From the NCBI RefSeq assembly GCF_902705885.1, contig NZ_CACSIP010000056.1, positions 163,442-227,441 of the forward strand: a DNA stretch of 64,000 nt, given 5' to 3'. The notes beneath the pieces were generated by a model that was not told where the DNA came from, ran no database searches, and saw only the letters and a program-made list of their open reading frames with translations. A program made the position numbers and the translations under genes. Numbering within the stretch: position 1 is the first letter of the stretch; each line of letters starts with the position of its first letter. Positions 63,783 to 64,000 of this stretch are shown here, one piece after another. This stretch comes from Mycolicibacterium austroafricanum (GTDB lineage: Bacteria; Actinomycetota; Actinomycetes; Mycobacteriales; Mycobacteriaceae).

Positions 63783-64000
63783 CGCGTCCAGCGTTGCAGG
63801 TACTGCCGCTGTGGCTCCGAGAGTCGTTGCAGTCGTTGTTCCTCGATGTGCACCGCGGCCAGTTGGGTCTCGGCGATGACGGCGGGTTTGGAGTCGGGCG
63901 GCGCGCCGACCGAGCGCACCTCGTAGCCCATCGTGAAGTCCACGGCCCTGACCCGCTTCGACCACATCGTGACCTGCAGTGGGGAATCGACGAGCCGGAG
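63779..64000 (-). CDS. Acyl-CoA thioesterase (YbgC-like), C-terminal part
   Basis: Only the last 73 residues are in the window; the 5' end lies beyond 64000. The visible portion (VDFTMGYEVRSVGAPPDSKPAVIAETQLAAVHIE, then PQRQYLQRW) fits the beta-rich hotdog fold of 4-hydroxybenzoyl-CoA/acyl-CoA thioesterases and the Rv2475c position. Stop overlaps the next gene's ATG (ATGA). Confidence 0.75.
   Translation of the reverse strand, partial: LRLVDSPLQVTMWSKRVRAVDFTMGYEVRSVGAPPDSKPAVIAETQLAAVHIEEQRLQRLSEPQRQYLQRWTR

Overview
The window is high-GC DNA from a mycobacterium, most likely a fast-growing environmental species (Mycolicibacterium type). The evidence is gene order. The backbone follows the M. 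tuberculosis order from rpfE to Rv2475c: rpf, mobA, korB, korA, clpX, clpP2, clpP1, tig, tRNA-Pro/tRNA-Gly, nei2, rpiB, the mycothiol-dependent FrnE-like reductase, pepN, DUF5130, an HNH protein, glbO and an acyl-CoA thioesterase. F420/PPOX, Rpf and Esp-type proteins also fit. Accessory blocks are set into this backbone.

Layout. 1-5.6 kb: two tandem Rpf genes, a long gap, then mobA-korB-korA. 5.9-23.8 kb: an inositol/polyol region with (a) a PfkB kinase, a LacI regulator and a divergent oxygenase-dehydrogenase-IolE-dehydrogenase operon; (b) a sugar ABC transporter operon; (c) a TIM-barrel isomerase gene and a GntR regulator; (d) the core iolC-aldolase-iolB-iolD-iolG operon, which ends in what looks like a gutted iolA. 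A 13-bp GntR-type operator is shared by the transporter/isomerase and GntR/iolC intergenic regions. 23.8-30.2 kb: a sulfide/persulfide island (zinc-ribbon protein, thioredoxin, sulfide:quinone reductase, persulfide dioxygenase-rhodanese; divergently rhodanese, TSUP, CstR-like repressor; then peroxiredoxin and rhodanese) with four CsoR/CstR-type operators in the shared promoter. 30.3-37 kb: type III glutamine synthetase, an FdhF-like molybdoenzyme with its FdhD partner, and a glycosyltransferase.

37-46.7 kb: the Clp protease/trigger factor core with a likely ClgR box before clpP1, small secreted cysteine proteins, two tRNAs, an NRAMP-like transporter and nei2. 46.7-51.9 kb: allophanate hydrolase, a nitrate/taurine-type ABC transporter and an FCD GntR regulator, tied together by GTATAC operators. 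52-55.4 kb: rpiB followed by an accessory set of IPNS-like oxygenase, yeast-type cytosine deaminase and NCS1 permease. 55.4-64 kb: backbone again, interrupted by an Esp-like secreted protein with two small envelope proteins downstream, and an 18-bp minisatellite.

The most notable non-gene signals are a dispersed palindromic element present twice at convergent gene ends (16.9 and 63.1 kb), a set of CTCCA direct repeats with 11-bp spacing upstream of two unrelated genes (35.87 and 44.68 kb) at the same distance from the start codon, and the four-operator persulfide promoter. No insertion sequence, prophage or CRISPR array was seen.
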